A stretch of 64,000 nucleotides of DNA from contig JAJTEH010000008.1 in NCBI GenBank assembly GCA_021298355.1, positions 56,771 through 120,770 of the forward strand, read 5' to 3'. The DNA is from Flammeovirgaceae bacterium (GTDB taxonomy: Bacteria > Bacteroidota > Bacteroidia > Cytophagales > Cyclobacteriaceae). Both the position numbers and the translations under genes were made by a program. The number at the start of each line of letters is the position of its first letter. Within the stretch, counting starts at the first letter, position 1. Below are positions 23,993 to 33,412 of the stretch, piece after piece. The notes beneath the pieces are model-generated. The model worked only from the letters and a program-made list of their open reading frames with translations, ran no database searches and was not told where the DNA came from.

Positions 23993-24090
23993 CCAAAATG
24001 TGGGTTCGAATCCCACCCGAGACTAATAATCTTGGAAGCATAATTGGTCATGCATGGACTGTTAATCCAAAAGAGAAGTTAACTCCTTCT
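23993..24090 (+). ncRNA. tRNA-like module 3: second permuted module with tRNA-Asn-like anticodon arm
   Basis: The order of module 2 is repeated: T-arm GTGGG-TTCGAAT-CCCAC (24000-24016), closed acceptor-like hairpin CCGAG-ACTAATAAT-CTTGG (24017-24035), AA, D-arm GCAT-AATTGGTC-ATGC (24038-24053), A, then TGG, which can pair with CCA upstream of the T-arm. Alternatively TGGA-CTGTTAA-TCCA (24055-24069) forms an anticodon arm with GTT, identical in its core to tRNA-Asn, followed by a T-arm-like AGAAG-TTAACTC-CTTCT (24074-24090). The two foldings are mutually exclusive at TGG, which could make it a switch or simply a decayed tRNA tandem. Confidence 0.55.
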
Positions 24091-24395
24091 AAAAAGAGTC
24101 CCTTGAAAGTAGTTCGAGGATGGTCTGGTTCCAATGCAATTCAATTTCGGTTGATGAATGTTGAGAACGAATCTTGAAAAACTCTGCAAGTGTAAGGATA
24201 CCACAACACGCATCCAGATACTTTTTTGTACTGCATCTTTGAAATGCTTTTAACTAAGGTTGAAAGAAAATCATGGGGGCTCTTCAAAAAACTAGTACGA
24301 TAAATGTTGCTTAATCACACTTCCGTTTTTTTAATGATGAACTGAACCGAACTACTTTCTTTAACAGAATTTTTTAACAATAAATAAATAGTACA
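24091..24395 (+). other. rest of the slipin/rtcB leader, no gene seen
   Basis: About 300 bases lie between the last tRNA-like arm and the slipin ATG. I see no open frame of note and no clear sigma-54 (GG-N10-GC) or TAnnTTTG promoter. A C-T-G-G-T-T-C-C-A-A stretch near 24125 is partly complementary to G-T-T-G-G-A-A-C-C-A near 23885 and might pair at long range. The final 35 bases are A/T-rich, as is usual before Bacteroidota start codons. Confidence 0.4.
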
Positions 24396-25496
24396 ATGAA
24401 AAGGATCAGAATTAACAACGGTAAAGTAGGATTAGTATTCCGAAATGGTAACTACAACAGAGTGGTTACTGAAGGCAGTTATTGGTTAACTCCTTTCGAG
24501 GAAATAATGCAGTACGATATGTCCAAACAATTCTTTCCTTCTATTGAATTAAATATTTTATTGAAGGATGCAGCATTGGCAGCTTTGTTACAAGTTGTAG
24601 AAGTGAGAGATAATGAAATTGCTTTGCAATACGAGAACAATAACTTTAAAGCAGTATTGGTTGCTGGCAGATATGCATTCTGGAAAGGTGCCACTGAATT
24701 TAATTTTATTAAAGCAGACTTGAGTAAGGTAGAGATTACTGAAGAAATCGATTTGGAATCATTAAAGAGAAAGGAGTTTGTGCCTTACATCCGCATGTGT
24801 AGAATTGAATCTTATGAAAAAGGTATTTTGTTTGTGAACAACAAAATGGATAAAGTATTGGGCCCAGGTGAATATTACTTTTGGAAAAACGCAAAGGAAG
24901 TTTCAGTTTTAAAGGCAGACTTGCGTCAATTGCAAGTAGAAGTTTCCGGACAAGAAATTTTAACTAGCGATAAAGCCTCTATTCGGATTAATTTTTTTGC
25001 GCAGTATAAAGTTGTAGATGTAGAAAAAGCTTTATTAGAAAATAAGGACTACGAAAAGCACTTATACATCGTAATGCAGTTAGCCTTGCGCGAATTTATT
25101 GGCACTTTGTCATTAGATGAATTATTAGAAAAGAAAGAGTCTATGGCGGAGTATGTATTGGGTAGAGTAAAGGATAAGGCTTCTGCATTAGGCGTTGAAG
25201 TTAAGTATTGCGGTGTTCGTGATATTATTTTGCCTGGAGAAGTGAAAGAAATTATGAATCAGGTTTTAATTGCAACTAAAAAAGCGCAGGCTAATGTGAT
25301 TACCAGGCGAGAAGAAACAGCTTCAACTCGAAGCTTGTTAAACACCGCTAAGTTGATGGAAGACAATGCAATGTTGTTTAAGTTAAAGGAGATGGAATAC
25401 GTAGAAAAAATTGCTGAGAAGATTAGTAATATCTCTTTATCCGGAGGCAATCAATTGGTAGATCAATTGAAAGACATTTTTGTACCACGTAAGTAA
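24396..25496 (+). CDS. slipin/SPFH (band 7) family protein
   Basis: A 366-residue protein with the SPFH core at about residues 185-310 (A-S-I-R-I-N-F-F-A-Q-Y-K-V-V-D then A-L-G-V-E-V-K-Y-C-G-V-R-D-I-I-L-P-G-E-V) and a helical tail A-N-V-I-T-R-R-E-E-T-A-S-T-R-S. Three similar beta units come first, each ending in a G-x-Y or G-R-Y-x-F-W type turn (near residues 27, 91 and 152). There is no strong N-terminal membrane helix, unlike stomatins. Slipin genes are known neighbours of rtcB in RNA-repair operons, possibly scaffolding repair at membranes. A hairpin and 68 bp separate it from rtcB. Confidence 0.85.
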   Translation: MKRIRINNGKVGLVFRNGNYNRVVTEGSYWLTPFEEIMQYDMSKQFFPSIELNILLKDAALAALLQVVEVRDNEIALQYENNNFKAVLVAGRYAFWKGATEFNFIKADLSKVEITEEIDLESLKRKEFVPYIRMCRIESYEKGILFVNNKMDKVLGPGEYYFWKNAKEVSVLKADLRQLQVEVSGQEILTSDKASIRINFFAQYKVVDVEKALLENKDYEKHLYIVMQLALREFIGTLSLDELLEKKESMAEYVLGRVKDKASALGVEVKYCGVRDIILPGEVKEIMNQVLIATKKAQANVITRREETASTRSLLNTAKLMEDNAMLFKLKEMEYVEKIAEKISNISLSGGNQLVDQLKDIFVPRK

Positions 25497-25497
25497 T

Positions 25498-25530
25498 ATA
25501 TTGCCGGAGTAATGCTCTGGCAATATTTTA
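25498..25530 (+). terminator. partial terminator between slipin and rtcB
   Basis: ATATTGCC-G-GAG and CTC-T-GGCAATAT form an eleven-pair stem (25498-25526) with one mismatch and a short loop, followed by TTTT. It begins just after the slipin stop. Read-through would still reach rtcB, so it may lower rtcB expression relative to slipin or protect the slipin mRNA end. Confidence 0.6.
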
Positions 25531-25564
25531 CAATTTTAGTTGCCATTTTTTTAATCTTTAGTTT

Positions 25565-26971
25565 ATGAAATTAACAGGATCAGATTTATTGAATATAGGA
25601 TTTATAGAAGGTAAGGCATTGGGTATTGCCTTATCACTTCTTCAAGGGCCATTAGCAGCATTAACAGCTTCAGAACAAAAAACCTTATTGCAACAAGTTC
25701 TTGCTCAACCAAAAAGTTTCGCTGATAACGAGCACCTATTGCCATTAGTTGAAGCATTAACAATACCTAAAGAAGACGTGATTTCATTACTTGAAGCATC
25801 TGTGCCATATCATGTATATGGAGCGGACGCGATTGAGGCAGGTGCTATGCAGCAAATGGAAATAGCAACAAAATTACTGATTGCACTTGCAGGTGCCTTA
25901 ATGCCTGACGCACATCAAGGTTATGGATTACCCATTGGTGGCGTGTTGGCAACAAAAAATGCAGTAATACCATATGGTGTAGGTGTAGATATTGGTTGTA
26001 GAATGTGCATGACTTTGTACAATTTACCAACAGCAATGTTGGAGCAACAAAGAGCAACATTAAAAAAAATGTTGCTTAACAATACACAATTTGGAACAGC
26101 AACTTTTAAGCAACCGAAAGATCACAGCATCTTTGAACGAAATGAGTTTTCGGAAATTGCAATTGTAAAACAATTGAAAGATCGCGCATGGAAACAAATT
26201 GGTACTTCAGGAGGTGGCAATCATTTTGTTGAGTTTGGAACAGTAGAAATTACAACGGCCATACCAGAACATAATTTAATTCCCGGCTCTTATCTCGCGG
26301 TGTTATCACATTCTGGCTCGCGTGGGTTAGGCGCAACTATTGCTGGTTATTATACAAAAATTGCAATGGCAACTTGTACGTTGCCTAACTATGCTAAACA
26401 TTTGGCGTGGTTAGATTTAGATTCTGAAGCAGGGCAGGAGTATTGGTTGGCTATGAATTTAGCAGGAGACTATGCATCTGCATGTCATCATCAAATTCAT
26501 GAAAGAATGGCTATTGGATTGCGCGAAACTCCTGTTGCTAGAATTGAGAATCACCACAACTTTGCTTGGAAAGAAAAAGATGCACAGGGCAATGAAATTA
26601 TTGTGCATAGAAAAGGCGCCACTCCGGCACAAAAAGGTGTGCTAGGAATTATTCCTGGTTCGATGGCAACGCCTGGTTTTATTGTGAGAGGAAAGGGAAA
26701 CGAGGCTTCCATACATTCAGCTTCACATGGAGCAGGAAGAATGATGTCGCGAACAAAAGCGAAAGAGACAATTTTACCCGGGCATGTGAATAAATTTTTG
26801 AAGCAAGCTGGAGTAGAGTTGATTGGTTCTGGTTTAGATGAGGCACCAATGGCTTATAAAGACATCCATCAAGTAATGAATGCGCAACAAGAATTAGTTG
26901 AAGTATTAGGTTCTTTTATGCCGAAGATTGTAAGGATGTGCGGTGATGAGCGATTTAAGGAAGTAGATTAA
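25565..26971 (+). CDS. rtcB: RtcB family RNA ligase
   Basis: A 468-residue protein of the RtcB family, which joins RNA 2',3'-cyclic phosphate or 3'-phosphate ends to 5'-OH ends using GTP and Mn2+, sealing cleaved tRNAs. Metal and active-site motifs are present: M-P-D-A-H-Q-G-Y-G (Asp115, His117), G-V-D-I-G-C-R-M (Asp142, Cys145), G-G-G-N-H-F (216-221), L-S-H-S-G-S-R-G and S-H-G-A-G-R (His388 is the likely guanylylated residue). The ~75-residue N-terminal extension before the core differs from E. coli RtcB. No RtcA cyclase is nearby. It shares the transcript of the tRNA-like RNAs and slipin. Confidence 0.92.
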   Translation: MKLTGSDLLNIGFIEGKALGIALSLLQGPLAALTASEQKTLLQQVLAQPKSFADNEHLLPLVEALTIPKEDVISLLEASVPYHVYGADAIEAGAMQQMEIATKLLIALAGALMPDAHQGYGLPIGGVLATKNAVIPYGVGVDIGCRMCMTLYNLPTAMLEQQRATLKKMLLNNTQFGTATFKQPKDHSIFERNEFSEIAIVKQLKDRAWKQIGTSGGGNHFVEFGTVEITTAIPEHNLIPGSYLAVLSHSGSRGLGATIAGYYTKIAMATCTLPNYAKHLAWLDLDSEAGQEYWLAMNLAGDYASACHHQIHERMAIGLRETPVARIENHHNFAWKEKDAQGNEIIVHRKGATPAQKGVLGIIPGSMATPGFIVRGKGNEASIHSASHGAGRMMSRTKAKETILPGHVNKFLKQAGVELIGSGLDEAPMAYKDIHQVMNAQQELVEVLGSFMPKIVRMCGDERFKEVD

Positions 26972-27003
26972 AAGAAATGGGAATCACTCCCCATTTCTTT
27001 TTT
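26971..27003. terminator. bidirectional terminator between rtcB and the A2M gene
   Basis: AAAGAAATGGG (26971-26981) pairs perfectly with CCCATTTCTTT (26990-27000) and runs into further T residues. It separates two convergent genes. Confidence 0.88.
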
Positions 27004-27068
27004 CTCCAAAAGCAGTTTACCTTTTATAAATTCAATTTCATATTTTTTTTGTGGAATTGATGAATGAC

Positions 27069-30000
27069 TTAATCCACAGTAACGCTTTTCAACTTTTCTC
27101 TACCATAAATAGTGGGGAAATACATAGATTCGGCTGTTGCCGGATTTATTCTGTACTTCCCTTTATATCTCGGAAGTATAGGAATTTTATATTGATAAGT
27201 TCCTTTCTTTAGATGTTCGCAGTAGATGTTCGTTTTATGATAATAATATTCACGATGTACTTCACCATTAGCTCTTGACATTGGCTTTCCATCATAAGAC
27301 GCTCCCGCTGGAATAGGAACTTCTAATAAAACATATTCAACATCTCGCTTTACCTCAAGCGTTACAACAAGTGTAGTTGGTTTACCTGCATGCAATTTAT
27401 TTTTATCATCTTCAAAATTAGTAGTAACAACAAAATCTTTCTCTACTCTTTCTGGATGTTCATTCCAGATCTCTTGATAGGCTGTTAAATACACTGGATC
27501 GGAACCACGCTTTGATATAGTAAGCGTTTCTATATTGTTAAATGTTTCTTCGTAAGGAAATGTATCAATTGTTTTAGGTATAGAGGTAGTTACAGTAAGG
27601 CTAGGTTTAGTTAGCTCCTTTTTATCTTTTAGAAGTTGTGGCAATAAAGCTTCCAGTATCAAAGCAGATTCATAGGTATTTCGCCAATTTTTCTTTCTTT
27701 TCTCTAAAAAGTATCCTTGTATTTTATTTAATTCTGCCTGTAATGGATTTTCATTAAGCATCATTTTATAAACATGTAACGAAGTTAGAATTGGGTTGTG
27801 ATTGAATCCATTAGAATCTTCACCCCAATAAGAATTGCCTTTAACTGTTTTTGATTTTACTGAATGTATCCAACTCCAATTGGGTGTTACACCAGAAAGT
27901 TGAAGTAATCGTTGCGCCATAATTTTATGGTGCATAGAAGCCTTTGGTGCTTTTTGTAAGCTATCGGCTAATTCTCTTACTTGAATTTTTTCACCTTGTT
28001 CAAGTAAGTATTCAAAGATCAAGAGTGTATTGTGTAGGGAGGAATATGAAACTTCACTTGCTAAGTAATTCATGAGTTCTTCTTTGTTGAAAGGCATGTT
28101 AAATCCTTCTTTTTTCGCGAAGTCTAAACAGCGTGCTACATGCAAAGTTACCCATGTACTACCTCCGGCAGAACCCCACCAACTCCAACTTCCATTTTCA
28201 TGTTGGTTAGCCACGAGCTTTTTAATTTTTTTCTGAATTTGCTTTTCTAATGCAGTATTCTTTTCGGATTGAGGCATTATCTTTCTTTCCAGCAACAATG
28301 CCATAAGTGTTGATGCTACTTGCTCGTTGCATTCGTGAGGATAATTTTTTAAAAATTGAATTTCATGTATAAGCACATCCATTAAATCAGCTTGCGCAAA
28401 TACTTTTACAGGCCCTAGTGCTTTATTAAAAGGTAAAGTAATACTTGTGTCATTACGCAATGAAATAAACTCTCCAAGTGATTCAAGTGTGCCCGCATTG
28501 TAAACGGGTATCTTTCGAAGTTCGCCATCAGTATAATGCTGATAGGAAACAGAATAAAGTACCGATAGAGAATCAGTGGTTGCAGCATGTACTTGAATAG
28601 AATCTATTCTTGAATCATGGATAACAACTTTTGACTTATCAACTTCTTTGTTGTTTAGTGTTAGGGTTCTTTCAAGTTCAATTTCACCTTGATTATAATT
28701 TGTAATTTTTCCAAGAGCAATTGAGCTGTCTCCTTTTACTAAAAAATGGGGTTGTGCAAGTTGTGCCACTATAGGTTTATAGGATTGAATAGTAGATTCT
28801 GCTTGCCCCGTTCTTTTTTTCGAGCCAACACCAAGTACAAAAGTTTTCCACCCGGTTACATCATCCGGAAAAGTTGCTTCGAATGAAGCTTTCCCATGTT
28901 GATCTGTTTTAAGATTAGGTTTCCAGAAGGCATAGTCTCTAAAATTTTTTCGAAGTGTATTTCCCGACACATCTTCTAATGCTGTAACGGTTAATGCTGT
29001 TTTACCTTGTTGTTTTAAATATTCTTTTGTTGCTCCTTGTTTGGTAGAAAACAGCAGCACGCCATTTGCTGCGCGGGCACCATAAAGAGCGACTGCCTCT
29101 TCACTTTTTAAAACTTGTATGGCGGTTACTTTATTTTTATCAATATCCGTAAGTCTAACAATAACGCCATCAAGAATAACCAGTGGTTCTGATTGTTGTT
29201 GTATACTGGCGGTTCCCCTTATTACCAATGATACAGAGTCTTGCAGAGCATGGTTTTGACCACTAATAGTTACACCTGCCACCTTGCCAGAAAGCGCAGA
29301 TGACATTGCGTAGGATAAGTTTCTTTTTGTTGTATTTATTCCATACCCTGTAATTACTACTTCACTAAGTTGAGTAACGTCTGCTGCTAATGATACATCC
29401 AAATTACTTAGTCCATTAACTGCTTTCTCTTGCGTTTGTAATCCTATAAATGAAAAAACTAATGTACTATTACTAGGACAATTTATTTCATAATACCCAT
29501 TTTCATCTGTAATAGTTCCAAGTGTAAATCCCTTTACAATCACATTTACACCTGGCAACGGACTACCATCATCAGCCGAAATAATTCTACCTTTTAATAC
29601 GTGATTAAATGAATAGGAAGAAGAAGATTCTTTAAGGTAAAGCTCTCTGATTCGCTGTAACTCCAATTGTCTGTTTCTCACCACATAGTTTGGTGTACTC
29701 GACCATTTAGAAATAGTATGAATTACATTAACGCTAAATGAATCGGGGACTTGCAATGCATACTTACTTAAATCAAAATAGTTTTGACCGTAAGGTTTAA
29801 TGGTTAATGAATCTATCTTTAGATAATGACGATTGTTGAATACCAATACAGCAAGGTATTTACCGGCTTCGAAAGAAACATTATTCATGCTTTTTGTAAA
29901 TACAAAGTAATGATCGGGATTGTTTAGGTTTACAAAAAAGCTTGCTTTAATAGTGAGTTCACGCGTGTCGAAAGGTAAGTTACCAAAATGCACGCGCCCC

Positions 30001-32921
30001 ACTTTTTTAGAAGTAGGTACGTAATCTGAAAATTGTTCAATAGGAATTGAGTTCTCTTCTATTTTTTTCCAGAATTCTTTAATGTCATTCAGTGTTAGAA
30101 CTTTATCATGCAGTCGAGGTTCTTCATAACTCCAACTAAAATAATTATTCAGGTAGGTTTCAATTTTCAACGTGCGAAGTTTAAGTTGTTTATCTTTAAA
30201 CTCGTAAGAATAAAAGGGTTCGTAATTGAAGGTTTGTTGATCTCCTTTTTTTTCTTCGTAAGTTATGGGTCCTGGGTAAAAGGGGCCAACAAGTTGTTCG
30301 TATGGATTATAGCTATAATACCTATTTTGATTGCTTAGTAATCGATAGGCCAATCCTTGTTTCAAATAGGCGTGGGTGTTATTGTTTATTGATTTAACTA
30401 AAATGTAGTAACGACTTAATTTTTTTATTTCATCTTCGGTGAGCTTGTAGGGCATCTCTACTGATTTGCATTGTGCTGGCAAACTATGCCGGTCAATCGA
30501 TAAAATCAGTTTTTCATTTTTCTTTACATCAACATCATTTATTGTTAGTAGTCGATTTCTAATACGAAACGTAAGGGTATGTTTACCAACACTAACAGCA
30601 AAAGAATAAGGATCATGTTTATTAGCTTCCTTGTAATACACCGGTTGACCATCAACATAAATAACGTGTATGGGATCAAGTCCACCATTGCTCACAACAA
30701 AGGGTGTAATCTGCGAAGTGTCTGCCTTTAATCTATATTCAAAATAGCCTTGTTCAGGAAATAGAAAATGATAGTACAACATACTATCTAACCCAATAGT
30801 TTTTTTCCAGTAATCAAAATCAATTCTTTTTGAAGCAGATTGTTCTATTTTTTTAGATGAGAATTCATTAAAAGCATTTCGATATATTTTTCGCTGAGGA
30901 TAATAAGGAACTGATGGTGGTGTTTGTTTATTAAACTTTTTTGTGATGGCATACGCGGTTAAATCCACCTCTTTTACCGGATTACCAAAAGCATCTTTAA
31001 CGGCAATGTCAATTTTAGTTTTCTCCCCAGGATAAACAAGCTGTGGATGCGAAATGCTAATGGCTAGATTGTTTTTATCAAATCCTATTTCATACTCTCT
31101 TGTTTCGGGTTGGCCACCCCAAATGTATTGTATCGATAAGGTGTAGTTATCTGATGAGTGAGCTTTTCTTTTAAAAATAAGATTATCTGTTTCTCCTTTT
31201 TCAATCAACTTTTTGTTTTTAAATAGAAAATACCGGAGTGGAATCTTTCTGGTGTTTTCAGTAGTAATAAAAAGTGAATCAGAGGTTCGACTAGCAAATA
31301 CTTGAACGTTATCTTCAATGTTTGTTAAATCAATTTCTTCACTTGTTTTTCTTTCACTGGTATTAAGATCTTCATTTATATAAATTGTATAGAATCTGGC
31401 AAAGTAATTTACCTTTTCCTTATAAGGTATTGAAATTACTTTCTTTGAATTGTTCCCATCGTTATCAGTTGTTTCTAAGGTTGCATTAGTAGTTGCAACA
31501 TTTGATGCATCTAGCTTTCCAATCACAACACTGTCATTTTCTATTGTGATAGTGAGGGGAAAAGGTTTATATTCAAAATCCAACGTTGCCGTTTTTACGA
31601 CACGTTCATTTTCTGCATTAAAGAAACTTACAATTGCTTCATAACTCAAGGAAGCAGCGGGCATGATAGAATCTGGAATACTTACTTTCGTTTCGCCTAA
31701 TGGTTCTAATTTTATTTTATGAAACCAAAGTGTATCAGGAATAAAAAGTTGATTCCCGTAGTAATTTTTTACTTTTTCTGTTCTTATCACTATTTCCGCT
31801 CTTGTGTCGTAGAGCGGCATTTCATTGGAGTCTTCTCCTTTCAGAAATAAAATTCCTCCTTTATGCTTTAGCGTATTATCTGTTCGCAAAGAATAGTTGT
31901 TTTGCTTTAGCTCATATTCTTCATAGCGAAAGTTTGACGATAACAAGCTGTGTCCTTTTTTACTTTCAAACTCTATAGAATAGTCATTATCCAGGGTAAG
32001 CTGTAAACTATCTTGTAAAGGAATTTCCAAGTGGTACGCTCCTTTGCTAAAGGGTTGTACCGTTCCAATTTTTTTATTAACACTTGATGAATAGTAATTT
32101 CTCAAGAAAGCATCAACAGGTTTACGGATAGGTTTGCCTTTACGCGTAGTAATAAAGGCTTTTAGTTTTACTGTGTCTCCGGGTTTATAGATTGGTTTGT
32201 TAAATGCGATGTAGCCTGTGTGTGGTTTAGGAACAAAGAGATTTTTCGCTCGATAATAAATTCGTGGTGGAGATACACCATATCCTTTTATCAGGTTGCT
32301 AACTGTTCGGGTGCTATATAGGAAAGGTGATAGGATAAAGTTAACCGGAAATGTTCCGATTATTTTTTTTCCTGTTCTCACGAAAAATGTATTGTTGTAT
32401 CTCCGCTCAATTTTAAAATAGGAAACATGACCTTGATGGGCCACTTGCACGAAGCCTTGCTTGTTGGAAGTAGCTATCCTATATGCATTTACACTTTTAG
32501 AATATTTTATTTTTCTTGATCCGATATGCACCATAACATCAGTAAGCGCAGTGCCGGTAGAATCATTAAACACCAACATAAGATCACGATGATTATTGAG
32601 TATGTGAATACTGATATTATTTACAGATTTTAGTTCGATACTTAAGCGACCATCTACTGTTTTTACAAAAAGGTAATGCCCAAGGGGTAAATCTTTTTGA
32701 TAAGCAGAATCCGAAGGGTAAGAGTCGTAGAGATTAGTAAGAAAGGAAGTTTCAAAATCCCAAATATCTTTATGCAGAATACCTGCTTGTTCGTTATTGA
32801 GTGTATAGATCAGCGTTACATAACTGCTTCTTCTGCTTTTGGTTAAATCTTGACTTAACACAACAGTTGATACAAACAATAGAATAATAAAAAGAGTACC
32901 GTATTTTATGAGCCCTTGCAT
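27069..32921 (-). CDS. alpha-2-macroglobulin-like protein with embedded SusC-type plug
   Basis: A 1950-residue exported protein. After a signal peptide (cut near V-L-S-Q) come macroglobulin beta domains, including the MG2 motif Y-I-A-F-N-K-P-I-Y-K-P-G-D-T-V near residue 238. At about 1105-1190 lies a carboxypeptidase-regulatory-like domain, then to about 1300 a TonB-receptor plug-like segment (E-V-V-I-T-G-Y-G, V-I-R-G-T-A-S, A-V-A-L-Y-G-A-R-A-A-N-G-V). The A2M core resumes (W-K-P-N-L-K-T-D), with the thioester motif C-N-E-Q at Cys1531 and alpha/alpha-toroid repeats after it. Such proteins trap proteases in the envelope; the plug, lacking a barrel, may serve in docking. It is the largest gene of the putative island. 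Confidence 0.85.
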   Translation of the reverse strand: MQGLIKYGTLFIILLFVSTVVLSQDLTKSRRSSYVTLIYTLNNEQAGILHKDIWDFETSFLTNLYDSYPSDSAYQKDLPLGHYLFVKTVDGRLSIELKSVNNISIHILNNHRDLMLVFNDSTGTALTDVMVHIGSRKIKYSKSVNAYRIATSNKQGFVQVAHQGHVSYFKIERRYNNTFFVRTGKKIIGTFPVNFILSPFLYSTRTVSNLIKGYGVSPPRIYYRAKNLFVPKPHTGYIAFNKPIYKPGDTVKLKAFITTRKGKPIRKPVDAFLRNYYSSSVNKKIGTVQPFSKGAYHLEIPLQDSLQLTLDNDYSIEFESKKGHSLLSSNFRYEEYELKQNNYSLRTDNTLKHKGGILFLKGEDSNEMPLYDTRAEIVIRTEKVKNYYGNQLFIPDTLWFHKIKLEPLGETKVSIPDSIMPAASLSYEAIVSFFNAENERVVKTATLDFEYKPFPLTITIENDSVVIGKLDASNVATTNATLETTDNDGNNSKKVISIPYKEKVNYFARFYTIYINEDLNTSERKTSEEIDLTNIEDNVQVFASRTSDSLFITTENTRKIPLRYFLFKNKKLIEKGETDNLIFKRKAHSSDNYTLSIQYIWGGQPETREYEIGFDKNNLAISISHPQLVYPGEKTKIDIAVKDAFGNPVKEVDLTAYAITKKFNKQTPPSVPYYPQRKIYRNAFNEFSSKKIEQSASKRIDFDYWKKTIGLDSMLYYHFLFPEQGYFEYRLKADTSQITPFVVSNGGLDPIHVIYVDGQPVYYKEANKHDPYSFAVSVGKHTLTFRIRNRLLTINDVDVKKNEKLILSIDRHSLPAQCKSVEMPYKLTEDEIKKLSRYYILVKSINNNTHAYLKQGLAYRLLSNQNRYYSYNPYEQLVGPFYPGPITYEEKKGDQQTFNYEPFYSYEFKDKQLKLRTLKIETYLNNYFSWSYEEPRLHDKVLTLNDIKEFWKKIEENSIPIEQFSDYVPTSKKVGRVHFGNLPFDTRELTIKASFFVNLNNPDHYFVFTKSMNNVSFEAGKYLAVLVFNNRHYLKIDSLTIKPYGQNYFDLSKYALQVPDSFSVNVIHTISKWSSTPNYVVRNRQLELQRIRELYLKESSSSYSFNHVLKGRIISADDGSPLPGVNVIVKGFTLGTITDENGYYEINCPSNSTLVFSFIGLQTQEKAVNGLSNLDVSLAADVTQLSEVVITGYGINTTKRNLSYAMSSALSGKVAGVTISGQNHALQDSVSLVIRGTASIQQQSEPLVILDGVIVRLTDIDKNKVTAIQVLKSEEAVALYGARAANGVLLFSTKQGATKEYLKQQGKTALTVTALEDVSGNTLRKNFRDYAFWKPNLKTDQHGKASFEATFPDDVTGWKTFVLGVGSKKRTGQAESTIQSYKPIVAQLAQPHFLVKGDSSIALGKITNYNQGEIELERTLTLNNKEVDKSKVVIHDSRIDSIQVHAATTDSLSVLYSVSYQHYTDGELRKIPVYNAGTLESLGEFISLRNDTSITLPFNKALGPVKVFAQADLMDVLIHEIQFLKNYPHECNEQVASTLMALLLERKIMPQSEKNTALEKQIQKKIKKLVANQHENGSWSWWGSAGGSTWVTLHVARCLDFAKKEGFNMPFNKEELMNYLASEVSYSSLHNTLLIFEYLLEQGEKIQVRELADSLQKAPKASMHHKIMAQRLLQLSGVTPNWSWIHSVKSKTVKGNSYWGEDSNGFNHNPILTSLHVYKMMLNENPLQAELNKIQGYFLEKRKKNWRNTYESALILEALLPQLLKDKKELTKPSLTVTTSIPKTIDTFPYEETFNNIETLTISKRGSDPVYLTAYQEIWNEHPERVEKDFVVTTNFEDDKNKLHAGKPTTLVVTLEVKRDVEYVLLEVPIPAGASYDGKPMSRANGEVHREYYYHKTNIYCEHLKKGTYQYKIPILPRYKGKYRINPATAESMYFPTIYGREKLKSVTVD

Positions 32922-33412
32922 AGTAATTTAGGTTGCCTGTTTTGTATGATGCAACAAGCGCTAATTTTCCATAAACAAGATGATACACAATCGTTAAAAA
33001 TCCAAGAAATGCTTCGTTAAGTTGGGTATAGAATAAGATATAAGTGGAATAAGGTAAGGTCTTTTATATATTATTTTCTTGCCTTATCTTTCGAAAGAGT
33101 CCACTTGCTTCTTTTTGAAAGAGAGGAGTGGTGGGCTCTTGAATTACTTTATACTCGTACATGTCTGAAAAACTTGAACAACTTCTCCTACACGCCCTCA
33201 TTTGTAACAAGTGTGAACGAGCCTAGCGATTGTATCGCACTATCTTTAATGGAGTATTTGTATTAGCGTTAATTGAAAGCAGTGTAGTGAGTAAGGTTCA
33301 TTATAGTACATACTTGTTGGTAACCTAACGCAAGCACCACGCGCAACACCAACAAGGGCTTAGCGCTGAAAACGAAAATTCTTAAATTACAGCAATAATT
33401 ATTGCAATCTCT
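32922..33412. other. intergenic region with inverted repeat and one copy of a 39-bp repeat
   Basis: No convincing gene is present. CTTGTTGGT (33313-33321) and ACCAACAAG (33348-33356) form a perfect nine-base inverted repeat around a GC-richer 26-base centre. The first copy of a 39-bp repeat lies at 33201-33239. Both lie between the A2M gene and the channel gene, which point away from each other, so promoters for both must be here. Confidence 0.5.
33201..33239 (+). repeat. 39-bp repeat, copy A
   Basis: This copy matches 34127-34165 at 31 of 39 positions, with no gaps, including an identical GTGAACGAG core and an ATCGCA end. The two copies bracket the channel gene. Confidence 0.6.

Noticed and set aside
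23805..24041. Minus-strand open frame of 78 codons with G-G-I-R-T-H-I and G-E-G-F-E-P-S-S
   Set aside because: These peptides are the classical false translation of tRNA T-arms read on the opposite strand. The frame lies across the tRNA-like RNAs.
24091..24395. Sigma-54 promoter for slipin-rtcB, as in RtcR systems
   Set aside because: No GG-N10-GC element with the expected TGGCAC/TTGC context was found, and no sigma-54 activator is encoded nearby.
23590..26971. Ro60 (TROVE) gene or RtcA cyclase in the RNA-repair locus
   Set aside because: I looked for both because Y-RNA-like modules and rtcB suggest them. No frame in the window has their motifs.
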